Source: AC-32 sp049644305
GTDB taxonomy: Bacteria; Actinomycetota; Thermoleophilia; Gaiellales; Gaiellaceae
Assembly (NCBI GenBank): GCA_049644305.1
Contig: JBARRQ010000111.1
Coordinates: 5,717-69,716 of the forward strand
Direction: 5' to 3'
Length of the DNA: 64,000 nucleotides
A program made the translations under genes and the position numbers. Under the pieces are notes generated by a model. It had not been told where the DNA came from, did not search any database, and was given only the letters and a program-made list of their open reading frames with translations. Position 1 is the first letter of the stretch. Each line of letters begins with the position of its first letter. Shown here piece by piece: positions 1 through 13,698 of the stretch.

Positions 1-30
1 GAGTGCGACGTGTTCCTTGGTAGCAGCCAT
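1..30 (-). CDS. fusA: Elongation factor G, first ten codons (partial)
   Basis: An ATG at 30 opens a frame reading MAATKEHVAL that leaves the window at base 1. It begins 8 bases after the rpsG stop codon, on the same strand. EF-G follows rpsG in the classic str operon (rpsL-rpsG-fusA-tuf), so position supports fusA. The ten visible residues precede the GTP-binding motif and are not diagnostic alone. No strong ribosome binding site is visible, so translational coupling to rpsG is likely. Confidence 0.6.
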   Translation of the reverse strand, partial: MAATKEHVAL

Positions 31-38
31 CGTCGCCA

Positions 39-509
39 TCACCAACGGTAGTGGGCGAAGGCCTTGTTGGCCTGCGCCATCCGGTAGAGGTCGTCCTTGC
101 GCTTGAACGCGCCGCCCTGCTGGTTGAGCGCGTCGAGAATCTCGCCGGCGAGCTTCTCGTCCATGTGCTTCTCGCGCCGGTCGCGCGCGAACTGGACGAT
201 CCAGCGCACCGCGAGCGTGCGCGCGCGGCGCTGAGGCACCTCAACGGGCACCTGGTAGTTCGCGCCGCCGACCCGGCGGGGGCGCACCTCGAGCACCGGC
301 GTCACCGTCTTGACCGCCTGCTCGAGCACCTCGACCGGCGGCTTGCCGGTCTGCTCGCCGATTCGGTCCAGGGCGCGGTAGACGATCGCCTCGGCGGTCG
401 ACTTCTTCCCGCGCGTCATCACCTTGTTGATCACCTGCGTCACGAGTCGCGAGCTGTGGACCGGATCCGGTTCCACGGTGCGAGGCTGAATCGTGGCTCG
501 GCGAGGCAC
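39..509 (-). CDS. rpsG: 30S ribosomal protein S7
   Basis: The 156-residue product has the standard bacterial S7 length and sequence, including the N-terminal PRR segment, the RVGGANYQVP motif around residue 80 and the usual C-terminal AFAHYRW. S7 binds the 3' major domain of 16S rRNA and nucleates assembly of the small-subunit head. The GTG start at 509-507 shares one base with the rpsL TAG stop (511-509), so the two are translationally coupled. It is the second gene of the str operon. The family assignment is secure. Confidence 0.97.
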   Translation of the reverse strand: MPRRATIQPRTVEPDPVHSSRLVTQVINKVMTRGKKSTAEAIVYRALDRIGEQTGKPPVEVLEQAVKTVTPVLEVRPRRVGGANYQVPVEVPQRRARTLAVRWIVQFARDRREKHMDEKLAGEILDALNQQGGAFKRKDDLYRMAQANKAFAHYRW

Positions 510-880
510 TACGAGCCTCTCTTCGCGCCGTACTTGGAGCGCCCCTGCCGCCGGTCGCCGACGCCGGCCGTGTCGAGCCCGCCGCGAATCACCTTGTAGC
601 GATAGCCGGGCAGGTCCTTCACGCGGCCGCCGCGGATGAGGACGACCGAGTGCTCCTGGAGGTTGTGCCCCTCGCCCGGGATGTAGGCGCCGACCTCCAT
701 CCCGTTAGTCAGCCGTACACGCGCAACCTTTCGCAGCGCCGAGTTTGGCTTCTTCGGCGTCTGGGTCATCACACGGGTACAGACGCCCCGCTTTTGCGGC
801 GCGCCGCGAAGGGCAGGGGTCTTCACCTTCGCCTTCGGGGCGACCCTGCCTTTTCGGACCAGCTGATTGACGGTCGGCAT
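509..880 (-). CDS. rpsL: 30S ribosomal protein S12
   Basis: The product is 123 residues when started at the ATG at 880, which has a GAGGG ribosome binding site five bases upstream. An in-frame start 21 bases earlier would add a non-conserved heptapeptide and is less likely. S12 sits at the decoding centre. The conserved TPKKPNSALRK and GEGHNLQEHS segments are present. The lysines whose substitution classically gives streptomycin resistance (in TPKKPNS and in GGRVKDLPG) are both wild type, so a sensitive allele is predicted. It is the first gene of the str operon. Confidence 0.97.
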   Translation of the reverse strand: MPTVNQLVRKGRVAPKAKVKTPALRGAPQKRGVCTRVMTQTPKKPNSALRKVARVRLTNGMEVGAYIPGEGHNLQEHSVVLIRGGRVKDLPGYRYKVIRGGLDTAGVGDRRQGRSKYGAKRGS

Positions 881-1162
881 GTACTCCCTCTGTCTGGGCA
901 CTTACACAACAAAGGCTGGCGGGGGGCTGGGGCCCCTGCCAACCGGTACGACGATGGTACCGAAGGCAGGGCGCACCGTCAAACGGGGAAATGCGCATGG
1001 CTCCGCGAGATCAAGCCGTTGCACTAGCCTTCTTCGTGCGTATCCGATCGAGTGACTTTACGGTTTTCAAAGCATAGCCTGCGGCACCGGACGGGATTAC
1101 AGTGAGAGCGCCCGGCGCTCGAGCGGCGGCTGCCGGACAAAGCGGAGGATGGGACGAGGGAG

Positions 1163-2410
1163 ATGACGGCGGCGGCGGTAACGACAACCACCATTCTGGT
1201 GGGCATTGGCGCAGCGCTCGCGACGCTCGCCCTGATATCGCTTGCACTATTCGTCCGCGCGCGGCGCCGGACGCGAGGAGGCGAGCAGCACATGCTCGCG
1301 CTTGTCTCCGAGATGAACTCGCGGATCGAGACCATGGTCCGGGAGCTCTCCGAGTCGCTTGAACGGGCACATGAGGAAGGCCGCCGGAACCGCTCCCTGG
1401 CCGAGCTCGCCGGCTCGATCGACCTCGACGAGGTCCTTTCGCGCACGCTCGAGGCGGGCGGCGCCCTGCCTGGCGTCGACGCCGCGCTCGTCTCGATCGC
1501 AGACGGCGACGAGAAGCCGATCGTCGCCACACTCGGCCTCTCGGCCGACGAGGCGCACCGACAGGTCATCTCCGGGCCGCCTGACGGGCACGAGGCGCGG
1601 GCGATCTCGCTCGTCTACCAGTATCCGCCCTCACTCGAGGACAGCGCCGAGGTCGTGCACTCGGGCCTCGCCGTGCCGGTGCCGGGCGAGGTCGGCCCGA
1701 TGGGATTCCTGAGCGTCTACAGCCGCTCGCACGCTCACCACTTCTCGGAGGAGGAGATCAGGGAGCTCGAGGAGCTCGCCGAGCGGGCGGGCCCTGCGAT
1801 CGAGAACGCCCGCCGGTTCCGGGAGGCGCGCCAGCTCGCCGACCTCGACGCGCTCACCGGCCTCCACAACCGCCGTTACTTCCACGAGACCCTGGCGCGC
1901 GAAGTCTCGCGAGCGCATCGATACGGGCGGCAGCTCGCGCTGATCGTCTTCGACCTCGACGACTTCAAGGCCATCAACGATCGCATCGGCCACCTCGCCG
2001 GCGATGCCGTCCTCGCTGAGACGGCCGAGCGCGTGCGCGACGTCGTCCGCTCTGCGGACATCGCCTGCCGCGTCGGCGGGGACGAGTTCGCGGTCATCCT
2101 GCCGGAGTCCTCGACCGCCGACGCGGACCAGCTCTACCACCGCCTGCTCGGCGCCGTCTCGTCCCGGCCCGTCGGCCAGGCGGGCCGCCTTTTCGTCTCC
2201 GCCGGGATCGCCTCGCTGCGTGAGGACGACGATCCGACTGCTTTCTTCGAGCGGACCGACGAGGCGCTCTACCGGGCGAAGGAGCGCGGCAAAGGCCAGG
2301 TCGTCTCCGCCGGCGAGGCGGCCGGGCCATCGGTCGAGCCCCTCCCCGACACGCCCCGGCTGCACGAGCCGCCGCAGGAGGACGACCACCCCGTCTCCGG
2401 CGCGCAGTAA
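1163..2410 (+). CDS. Membrane-anchored GAF-GGDEF diguanylate cyclase
   Basis: The 415-residue protein starts with one hydrophobic segment (about 10-31), then a charged helical linker, a GAF-like sensory domain (about 77-220) and a GGDEF domain (about 222-385). The catalytic GGDEF motif is intact at 305-309. An RSAD sequence at 296-299 lies exactly five residues before it, which is the spacing of the c-di-GMP product-inhibition I-site. It should therefore make cyclic di-GMP from two GTP at the inner membrane face and be feedback controlled. The GAF ligand is unknown. The gene diverges from rpsL. A disordered Pro/Glu-rich tail follows residue 390. A link to the pilus locus is possible but unsupported by position. 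Confidence 0.9.
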   Translation: MTAAAVTTTTILVGIGAALATLALISLALFVRARRRTRGGEQHMLALVSEMNSRIETMVRELSESLERAHEEGRRNRSLAELAGSIDLDEVLSRTLEAGGALPGVDAALVSIADGDEKPIVATLGLSADEAHRQVISGPPDGHEARAISLVYQYPPSLEDSAEVVHSGLAVPVPGEVGPMGFLSVYSRSHAHHFSEEEIRELEELAERAGPAIENARRFREARQLADLDALTGLHNRRYFHETLAREVSRAHRYGRQLALIVFDLDDFKAINDRIGHLAGDAVLAETAERVRDVVRSADIACRVGGDEFAVILPESSTADADQLYHRLLGAVSSRPVGQAGRLFVSAGIASLREDDDPTAFFERTDEALYRAKERGKGQVVSAGEAAGPSVEPLPDTPRLHEPPQEDDHPVSGAQ

Positions 2411-2413
2411 GCG

Positions 2414-4186
2414 CTATGCCAGGGCGAGGAACGGCAGGTAGTCGGTGAGTGGGACGACGCCCGGTGTGGGCTGCTCATCCCTGCGGCAGAGAGCCACTTC
2501 CGAGTAGGACTGCTCGCGCGCGAGCAGCCAGGCCTCGTAGGCCTGGTCACGGGCGAGCGACTTGAGGGCGGTCACCACGGCCGGGCGCGCCAGCTCGAAG
2601 GGGATCGCCCCCAGGGGGAGGGTCGGGTCCAGAGCGCGTAGGCGAATAGGGCCGAGCATCGTCCGAATCGTCACCCAACGCCCGTCCGGCGCCGAGAAGA
2701 GCTGGGGAGGCGCGCTCGACTGGAGCGCAAAACCGCGCTTGCGGCCGCCGAGCCACGGCGCCGGCGCCTTCGTCTCGACGAGGCGGGCATTCGTCTCTCC
2801 GTAGTTCTCGTAGTACGCCTGCACGTCGGCGGCCGACGGGCTCGCAACGCTCATCCGCTGCTCGATCAATGAGCGGCGCAACTCGTCTTCGATCACGCCC
2901 CGGGCGGCGCGTTTGCTCGCGTGCGCACGGGCAAGGGCAGCTCCATAGGCGGCCTGCCCCCCGAGACGCGAGATCACGGCTGTTTCCGCTGCGACGATCT
3001 CCTTCGGTTTCAGGGGCGCGTACAGGCTCGCGACCACCCGCCCGAAGACCGCGGAGAAGGCGACATCCGCGTCGCCGGTGACCGGTGTGAGATCGCGGAT
3101 AGCGCTCGTCGTGACGGGGTTGCCGGAGACGGTGCAGCGCGTTCCGGGGGGAAGCACGATTTGCCCCTCGGTGCGCGAGGCGTTGAAGCTCGGGCCGGCG
3201 GCTCTCGGCCCATTGCAGAGCGTCGGGTCGCGGGCCCAGAGGTAGACGCACGCGGCAATTGGCTTGTCCGGGTCGTCCTCGGCGACGCTCCAGACGCCCC
3301 AGCCCCACGACCACACGGAACGCAGGTTGAGCTCGGCCGCGACCTGTTTCGCAGCGAGGGTCTGGAGCTTCGTCACCTCGAGCCAGGCGGGAAGCGGCGC
3401 GTGCTCGCGTCCCCCGGAGCCGGGAGTCGTATGGAAGCCGAGCATGAGCCCGAGCTTCCGCGTCGGGATCCCGACTGCGGTGAACGTCTGCACGTAACGC
3501 CTGAACATCCCGCGCAGCGTGCGGCTGCCTTCGACCGGTCCCAACTTGGCGAGTTGCGGAGCCGAGAAGTAGGCCTCGCGCACGATGTCTGCGTAGCCGG
3601 CGGCCTGCCGCCACCAGTCCGCCGCCTCCGCGCCCATGTAGGGCTGGCTGGGCACGAAGAGGACTGGATGCGCCCCCCGCGCGGCGAGCGTCTGCAGGTA
3701 GATGAGCACGTTGCGCCGGTACTGCGCGTTCGTCGCGCTCCAAGGAGTGATCAGGCTGGCGCCGTTCATCTCGTTCTCGCCGATGATCGGGTGAGCGCAG
3801 CCCATCGACATTGCCGCGGTGTCGTACATCCGGTTCGCCCGGTCGACCACGAGAGCCGGATCGAAGGGCTCGAGCGGCGTGCCCACGCGCCGCACGAACT
3901 TCATGTCCCAGTAGACCGTCTTCGCGCCGTAGCTCCGCAGGAGCTCCGGGAAGATGAAGTTCGAGGCAGCCGCGATCACTCCGGGCCGCGCAAACGTCTG
4001 CCAGAACGGGACCGAGCCGTCGGCGAAGTCGACCCAGAGCGTTCCCCGGCTCGGAATCCCGCAGGTGTCGGCCGCGGCGGCGCGATGCGGCGCGACTCCC
4101 AGGGCCGCAGACGCGGCCAGCGCGATGAACAGCAGCCTCTTCACCCGACCCTGCCTCACGGTAGCAGCGGGGAAGGCGCGCAACAC
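2414..4186 (-). CDS. Large secreted protein of unknown function
   Basis: I do not recognise this 590-residue protein. A GTG at 4144 gives a cleaner signal peptide (hydrophobic core LLFIALAASAALGV, then an AAAADT cleavage region) and is probably the true start. The first two thirds carry many aromatic residues and WSWGWGVW-type stretches, which recall TIM-barrel glycoside-hydrolase-like folds, but no catalytic motif can be assigned. The last 200 residues are helical and Arg/Ala-rich and faintly resemble SurA/parvulin chaperone segments (for example SPSAADVQAYYENYG). It lies just downstream of rpoC and converges with the GGDEF gene, with three bases between them. Confidence 0.7.
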   Translation of the reverse strand: MLRAFPAATVRQGRVKRLLFIALAASAALGVAPHRAAAADTCGIPSRGTLWVDFADGSVPFWQTFARPGVIAAASNFIFPELLRSYGAKTVYWDMKFVRRVGTPLEPFDPALVVDRANRMYDTAAMSMGCAHPIIGENEMNGASLITPWSATNAQYRRNVLIYLQTLAARGAHPVLFVPSQPYMGAEAADWWRQAAGYADIVREAYFSAPQLAKLGPVEGSRTLRGMFRRYVQTFTAVGIPTRKLGLMLGFHTTPGSGGREHAPLPAWLEVTKLQTLAAKQVAAELNLRSVWSWGWGVWSVAEDDPDKPIAACVYLWARDPTLCNGPRAAGPSFNASRTEGQIVLPPGTRCTVSGNPVTTSAIRDLTPVTGDADVAFSAVFGRVVASLYAPLKPKEIVAAETAVISRLGGQAAYGAALARAHASKRAARGVIEDELRRSLIEQRMSVASPSAADVQAYYENYGETNARLVETKAPAPWLGGRKRGFALQSSAPPQLFSAPDGRWVTIRTMLGPIRLRALDPTLPLGAIPFELARPAVVTALKSLARDQAYEAWLLAREQSYSEVALCRRDEQPTPGVVPLTDYLPFLALA

Positions 4187-4202
4187 CTTCCCCGCGTGAG
4201 TG

Positions 4203-8777
<4,575 letters not shown>

Positions 8778-8786
8778 AGCTCTCCT

Positions 8787-11700
8787 TTATTCCTCTGCTT
8801 CTACGTCGGCCAACTCGTCGGCCAACGGCCCTGCTTGGGCCTCGGCCTCTTCCTTGGCCTCCTCCTCGGGGGCCACCTCGACGTCGGAGAGGTCGCCCAG
8901 GGTCTCGTCGGCCGGCAACGTGAGCTCCTGGCCGGTCTCGTCGACCCGCTCCTGGCCCTCCTCGGCCTCTTCCGCGGTCGGCTGCCGCGCAGCCGCCCGA
9001 AGCGAGCCCGGGGAAAGATCGATGCCGAGCTCCTCGGCGGCGCGTAGCAGCTCGTCGTCCTCCTCGCGGACCTCGACCTTCTCGCCCTCGTCTGAGAGGA
9101 CGTTCACGTCGAGCGCGAGCGACTGCATCTCCTTCAGCAGCACCTTGAACGACTCGGGGATCGACGGCTCCGCGATGTTCTCGCCCTTGACGATCGCCTC
9201 GTACGCCTTGACGCGGCCGACCGTGTCGTCGGACTTGATCGTGAGCATCTCCTGGAGGGTGTACGCCGCGCCGTAGGCCTCGAGCGCCCAGACCTCCATC
9301 TCGCCGAACCGCTGACCGCCGAACTGCGCCTTCCCGCCGAGCGGCTGTTGGGTCACCAGCGAGTACGGGCCGGTCGAGCGCGCGTGGATCTTGTCGTCTA
9401 CGAGGTGGAGCAGCTTCAGGATGTACATGAAGCCGACCGTAATCTTCTGCTCGAAGGCGTCGCCGGTTCGGCCGTCGAAGAGCCGCACCTTGCCGGAGCA
9501 GCGCCGGCCCGCAGGCCGCTTCGGATCCACCACGAAGGTGATCGGTGAGCCGGAGTTCTGCTTCGTCCACGCGATCAGCGCCTCGTCGACATCCGTCTCG
9601 GTCGCACCGTCGAACACCGGTGTCGCGATCGGTGTCGGCTCGCCGTTGGCGGAGCCGCCGTTCTCGTGGAAGACGCCGTGCGCCGCGGCCCAGCCCAGAT
9701 GGGTCTCGAGGATCTGGCCGATGTTCATCCGGCTCGGCACGCCGAGCGGATTGAGCACGACGTCGACGGGCCTACCGTCCTCGAGGAACGGCATGTCCTC
9801 TTCGGGCACGATCTTGGCGATCACGCCCTTGTTGCCGTGCCGGCCGGCGAGCTTGTCGCCCTCCGCGATCTTGCGCTTCTTCGCGACGTAGACGCGAACA
9901 AGCTCGTTGACGCCCGGCGAGAGATCGTCGCCCGCATCGCGGGAGAACGTCTTGACGTCGATCACCTTGCCGCCCTCGCCGTGCGGGACCTTTAGCGAGG
10001 TGTCGCGGACCTCGCGCGCCTTCTCCTTGAAGATCGCGCGGATCAGCTTCTCCTCGGCCGTCAGCTCGGTTTCGCCCTTCGGCGTGACCTTGCCGACGAG
10101 CAGGTCGCCGGAGCCGACCTCGGCGCCGATGCGAACGATCCCGCGCTCGTCGAGGTCCTTGAGCGACTCCTCGGAACGGTTGGGGATGTCCCGCGTGATC
10201 TCCTCGTCGCCGAGCTTGGTCGACCGTGCGTCGATTTCGTACTCGTGGATGTGAATCGAAGAGAGGACGTCCTCCTTCACGAGCCGCTCCGAGATCACGA
10301 TCGCGTCCTCGAAGTTGAAGCCCTCCCAGGGCATGAACGCAACGAGCATGTTCGCGCCGAGCGCAAGCTCGCCGAGATCGGTCGAGCTGCCGTCGGCGAG
10401 CACTTCCCCGGCCTTTACCCGGTCGCCGAGCCCGACGATCGGCTTCTGGTGGATCAGCGTGCCTTGGTTCGAGCGCATGAACTTCGTCAGCGGGTACTCC
10501 TGCTTCCCGTCCTTCGTGTCGAGGACGATCCGCTCCGCGTCCACGTCGAGAACCGTTCCGGCCTCTTCGGCGAGAACGACGTCGCCCGTGTCGGTAGCGG
10601 CCCTGAATTCGAGACCGGTTCCGACGAGCGGCGCCTGGGTGATCATCAGGGGCACGGCCTGGCGCTGCATGTTCGCGCCCATCAGCGCGCGGTTCGCGTC
10701 GTTGTGCTCGAGGAACGGGATGAGCGCAGTCGCGACGGAGACGATCTGCGCGGGCGCCACGTCCATGAAGTCGACGTCCTTCGGGCGCGCCGTAACAGCC
10801 TCGCCTTCCTGCGACCGGCAGAGCACCTGTTCGTCGAGGAACCGCCCCGTCTTCTCGTCCACGGGAGCGCTTGCCTGGGCGATCGTGTACTGAGCCTCCT
10901 CGGCGGCGTCCAGGTAGACGATCTCGTCGCTCACCTTCCCGTTCGTCACCTTCCGGTACGGCGTCTGCACGAAGCCGAACTCGGAGACGGTGGCGAACGA
11001 TGCCAGCGACCCGATCAGGCCGATGTTGGGGCCTTCGGGTGTCTCGATCGGGCACATGCGGCCGTAGTGCGTCGGGTGAACGTCGCGCACCTCGATCGGC
11101 GCGCGCTCGCGCGTGAGTCCCCCAGCGCCGAGCGCGGAGAGCCGGCGACGGTGAGTGAGCCCGGCCAGCGAGTTCGTCTGGTCCATGAACTGCGACAGCT
11201 GCGAGGAGCCGAAGAACTCCTTCAGGGCAGCCACGACCGGCCGGATGTTGATGATCGTCTGCGGCGTGATCGTGTCCACGTCCTCCGTCGTCATCCGCTC
11301 GCGGACGACGCGCTCCATGCGGTAGAGCCCGACCCGGAATGCCTCCTGGATCAGCTCGCCGACGGTGCGCAGGCGCCGGTTGCCGAAGTGCTCGTACTCG
11401 TCGAGCTCGCCCCGGATGGGGTCGCGCGAGAGCACGATCGCGTCGGCGGCGTAGTCCTTCGAATCAGGGTCGACCCCGAGCTTGTCGGGCAGCTCGACGA
11501 GCTTCTGGACGAGGGCGATGATGTCCTGCGTCGTCAGCACTCGGACGCCGTCGGGCACGTCGACCTTGAGACGCTGGTTCAGCTTGTACCGGCCGACCTT
11601 CGTCAGGTCGTAGCGCTTCGGGTCGAAGAAGAGGGCCCGCAGCAGGTTGCGTGCGTTGTCCAGCGTCGGTGGCTCGCCGGGACGCTGCTTCTTGAACACC

Positions 11701-12425
11701 TCGATCAAGGCCTCGTCCTCGTTGGTCGACGGATCCTTCTCGAGCGTGTTCGCGATGTAGAGCGAGTTCCCGAACAGCTTCATGATCGCCTCGTTGGAGC
11801 TCGTGTCGAGCGGCGCGCCGGTCGAGGGGTCCTCTTCGGGCAGGGCACGGAGCAGCGTCGTGATCGGGAGCTTGCGCTTGCGGTCGATGCGGGCGTAGAC
11901 CACGCCCTTCTTGTCGATCTCGAGCTCGAGCCACGATCCGCGAGACGGCATCAGGTTTGCCGTGAAGACTTGCTTGGTCGGGTCCTTCGGCTCCATCAGA
12001 TAGGCGCCCGGGCTCCGGACGAGCTGCGTGACGATCACGCGCTCGGTGCCGTTGATGATGAACGTGCCCCACTCGGTCATCATCGGGAAGTCGCCCATGA
12101 AGACCGTCTGCTCCCGAATCTCGCCCGTCTCCTTGTTGACGAAACGGACGGTCATCGACAGCGGCGCCTGGTAGGTCAGGTCCTTCTCACGGCATTCCTG
12201 GATGGTGACCGGCGGGTCACCGAAGGTGTACTCGCCGAACTCCACCGCGAGCGTGCCGGTGTAGTCCTCGATCGGCGAGATGTCGTCGATCGTCTCGCGA
12301 AGACCCTCTTCCAGGAACCAGTGGAAGGAGGCCTTCTGGATGTCGATCAGATTGGGAAGGTCGAGGACGTGCTTCAGGCGTGAGAAGCTCTTGCGCGCGC
12401 GTGGCGCAGCGACCCTGCTGGTCAA
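8787..12425 (-). CDS. rpoB: RNA polymerase beta subunit
   Basis: The 1212-residue protein is collinear with bacterial beta. It contains the rifampicin pocket (FFGSSQLSQFMDQ ... THRRRLSALG), the RMCPIETPEGPNIGL segment and the C-terminal clamp sequence (FGGQRFGEMEVWALEAYGA). In the pocket, residues equivalent to E. coli N518 and P520 are Thr and Ser. The last 100 or so residues form an acidic Glu/Asp-rich extension beyond the usual end. The start is a TTG at 12425 after a GGGAGG site. A plausible housekeeping promoter lies at 12501-12530. Confidence 0.97.
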   Translation of the reverse strand: MTSRVAAPRARKSFSRLKHVLDLPNLIDIQKASFHWFLEEGLRETIDDISPIEDYTGTLAVEFGEYTFGDPPVTIQECREKDLTYQAPLSMTVRFVNKETGEIREQTVFMGDFPMMTEWGTFIINGTERVIVTQLVRSPGAYLMEPKDPTKQVFTANLMPSRGSWLELEIDKKGVVYARIDRKRKLPITTLLRALPEEDPSTGAPLDTSSNEAIMKLFGNSLYIANTLEKDPSTNEDEALIEVFKKQRPGEPPTLDNARNLLRALFFDPKRYDLTKVGRYKLNQRLKVDVPDGVRVLTTQDIIALVQKLVELPDKLGVDPDSKDYAADAIVLSRDPIRGELDEYEHFGNRRLRTVGELIQEAFRVGLYRMERVVRERMTTEDVDTITPQTIINIRPVVAALKEFFGSSQLSQFMDQTNSLAGLTHRRRLSALGAGGLTRERAPIEVRDVHPTHYGRMCPIETPEGPNIGLIGSLASFATVSEFGFVQTPYRKVTNGKVSDEIVYLDAAEEAQYTIAQASAPVDEKTGRFLDEQVLCRSQEGEAVTARPKDVDFMDVAPAQIVSVATALIPFLEHNDANRALMGANMQRQAVPLMITQAPLVGTGLEFRAATDTGDVVLAEEAGTVLDVDAERIVLDTKDGKQEYPLTKFMRSNQGTLIHQKPIVGLGDRVKAGEVLADGSSTDLGELALGANMLVAFMPWEGFNFEDAIVISERLVKEDVLSSIHIHEYEIDARSTKLGDEEITRDIPNRSEESLKDLDERGIVRIGAEVGSGDLLVGKVTPKGETELTAEEKLIRAIFKEKAREVRDTSLKVPHGEGGKVIDVKTFSRDAGDDLSPGVNELVRVYVAKKRKIAEGDKLAGRHGNKGVIAKIVPEEDMPFLEDGRPVDVVLNPLGVPSRMNIGQILETHLGWAAAHGVFHENGGSANGEPTPIATPVFDGATETDVDEALIAWTKQNSGSPITFVVDPKRPAGRRCSGKVRLFDGRTGDAFEQKITVGFMYILKLLHLVDDKIHARSTGPYSLVTQQPLGGKAQFGGQRFGEMEVWALEAYGAAYTLQEMLTIKSDDTVGRVKAYEAIVKGENIAEPSIPESFKVLLKEMQSLALDVNVLSDEGEKVEVREEDDELLRAAEELGIDLSPGSLRAAARQPTAEEAEEGQERVDETGQELTLPADETLGDLSDVEVAPEEEAKEEAEAQAGPLADELADVEAEE

Positions 12426-12500
12426 GACTGGGTGCCTCCCTTAACGGCTATGAGGTGAACGTAAAAATGCGGACAGGCGAACGTGGGCGCGGAACCGCCA

Positions 12501-12530
12501 AATATAGCGAATGGGGAGGTCCTCGCGCAA
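12501..12530 (-). promoter_or_regulatory. Putative housekeeping promoter of rpoBC
   Basis: On the minus strand, TTGCGC (12530-12525) and TATATT (12506-12501) are separated by 18 bases, close to a sigma-70/SigA promoter. It lies about 75 bases before the rpoB start and downstream of the terminator that closes the preceding gene. Spacing and composition in an otherwise GC-rich gap support it. No transcription data are available here. Confidence 0.45.
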
Positions 12531-12622
12531 GCGCAGACGGCTGGATCGCCACCCGGGCGGCTTGGACTATAGACGCTGGCCTCTCGGGGCGCCACCACAC
12601 GGCTTGAACTGGCGCAAAACAG

Positions 12623-12649
12623 CGGAGGCGCCCGTCGAGGGCGCCTCCG
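12623..12649 (-). terminator. Intrinsic terminator after the secreted-protein gene
   Basis: An 11-bp perfect stem (CGGAGGCGCCC with a GTCGA loop) is followed on the minus strand by CTGTTTTGC, giving a short U-run. It lies just beyond the stop codon at 12675 and separates that gene from rpoBC. Confidence 0.8.
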
Positions 12650-12674
12650 TGTCCCGCTTCTGCCGAGAGCTTGG

Positions 12675-13103
12675 CTACGCAGACTTCGCCGGATGCGCGG
12701 CGATCATGCGCGCGGTGAGGTTCGGAGTCGCGCCGTTCGCCAGGTCGGCCTTGCACGCCTTGGCGAGCACGAGCAGCCGGTCGCCAGGGGCGAGCGCGCC
12801 GAGATTGTGCGCGCCCTGGCGGCGAATCTTCGTCTTCGGGTCAACGGCGATCGTCGCCGAGCCGGCCTTTTCGTACGCCCGACCAAACCGGTTCGAGTGC
12901 TTGACGAGCATCACGAAGGACGTGTCGCCGTCGGCCGGGTCGACGTTCGGCCCGAGCGTTCCCTTGAGCATGACCGTGACAGCGGGGCGGCAATGGGCAC
13001 CGGTCGTCGCCGGCTTTCCTTTGCCCGGATGGTCCTTCGCCACGGCCCCGGAGACGGCGACCAGCGACGAGACCAGAGCAACGATCAGGAGCTTGAACCG
13101 CAT
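12675..13103 (-). CDS. Small secreted protein between rplL and rpoB
   Basis: Starting at the ATG at 13103, which has GGAGG eight bases upstream, gives a 142-residue protein. It has a clear signal peptide (FKLLIVALVSSLVAVSGAVA), then a Lys/Gly-rich linker and a compact beta-rich domain (TVMLKGTLG ... DTSFVMLVK ... GDRLLVLAKACKAD). The domain resembles small OB-like exported domains, but I cannot name a family. It is bounded by terminators on both sides, so it is probably an independent unit inserted between rplL and rpoB, genes that are usually adjacent. Confidence 0.75.
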   Translation of the reverse strand: MRFKLLIVALVSSLVAVSGAVAKDHPGKGKPATTGAHCRPAVTVMLKGTLGPNVDPADGDTSFVMLVKHSNRFGRAYEKAGSATIAVDPKTKIRRQGAHNLGALAPGDRLLVLAKACKADLANGATPNLTARMIAAHPAKSA

Positions 13104-13230
13104 CTGAGAAACCTCCGTTGGGTAAGGGGGTACACCCATCTGACGAGGTTCTCGACCGGCACCTGCGCCGTGCCCAGGGGAAATCCCTGGAAGTAGTGAG
13201 GAACGCTTACGCCGGCCTCACAAATCAGCC

Positions 13231-13260
13231 CCGAAGGGGCCGCGGCTGCGGCCCCTTCGG
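13231..13260 (-). terminator. Terminator or attenuator hairpin after rplL
   Basis: A perfect 13-bp inverted repeat (CCGAAGGGGCCGC, four-base loop) lies ten bases beyond the rplL stop codon. The following T-tract on the minus strand is weak (ATTTGT). In many bacteria this gap holds a partial terminator that sets the ratio of L7/L12 to RNA polymerase. Confidence 0.75.
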
Positions 13261-13269
13261 CGAAGAGCG

Positions 13270-13662
13270 CTACTTCAGCTCGACCTCGGCGCCTGCCTCC
13301 TCGAGCTGCGCCTTGATCTGGTCAGCTTCCTCCTTGGGCAGGCCCTCCTTGACCGGGTTGGGGGCGCCGTCCACGAGGTCCTTCGCCTCTTTCAGGCCCA
13401 GGCCGGTGACCGCGCGGACGACCTTGATCGCCTGGATCTTCTTGTCGCCGGCGTTCGTCAGGACGACGTCGAATGTGCTCTTCTCCTCCGCGGCGCCGTT
13501 GCCGTCGCCGGCCGCGGGCCCGGCGCCCGGGGCGGCTACCGCGACAGGCGCTGCCGCGCTGACCCCCCACTCCTCCTCGAGCTTGTTCTTGAGCTCGACG
13601 AGGTCGAGGACGGTCATGCTGCCCAGCTGCTCGACGAGCTTCTCGGTATCTCCCTTAGCCAC
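13270..13662 (-). CDS. rplL: 50S ribosomal protein L7/L12
   Basis: The 130-residue acidic protein has the N-terminal dimerisation helix region, an Ala/Gly/Pro hinge (about residues 42-58) and the conserved C-terminal factor-binding domain (KIQAIKVVRAVTGLGLKEAKDLV). It forms the ribosomal stalk that recruits GTPase factors. The GTG start at 13662 follows an AGGAGG site. It lies 36 bases after rplJ in the same transcription unit. Confidence 0.97.
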   Translation of the reverse strand: MAKGDTEKLVEQLGSMTVLDLVELKNKLEEEWGVSAAAPVAVAAPGAGPAAGDGNGAAEEKSTFDVVLTNAGDKKIQAIKVVRAVTGLGLKEAKDLVDGAPNPVKEGLPKEEADQIKAQLEEAGAEVELK

Positions 13663-13698
13663 TCTGTTCCTCCTTTGACGAAATCCCGACTCGGTTGC

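Noticed and set aside
10245..12383. 712-codon open frame antisense to rpoB
   Set aside because: High GC content leaves long open frames opposite real genes. The translation is Arg/Asp/Leu-biased without any domain, and rpoB is certain on the other strand. The same applies to 4902-6224 opposite rpoC and 3500-4400 opposite the secreted protein.
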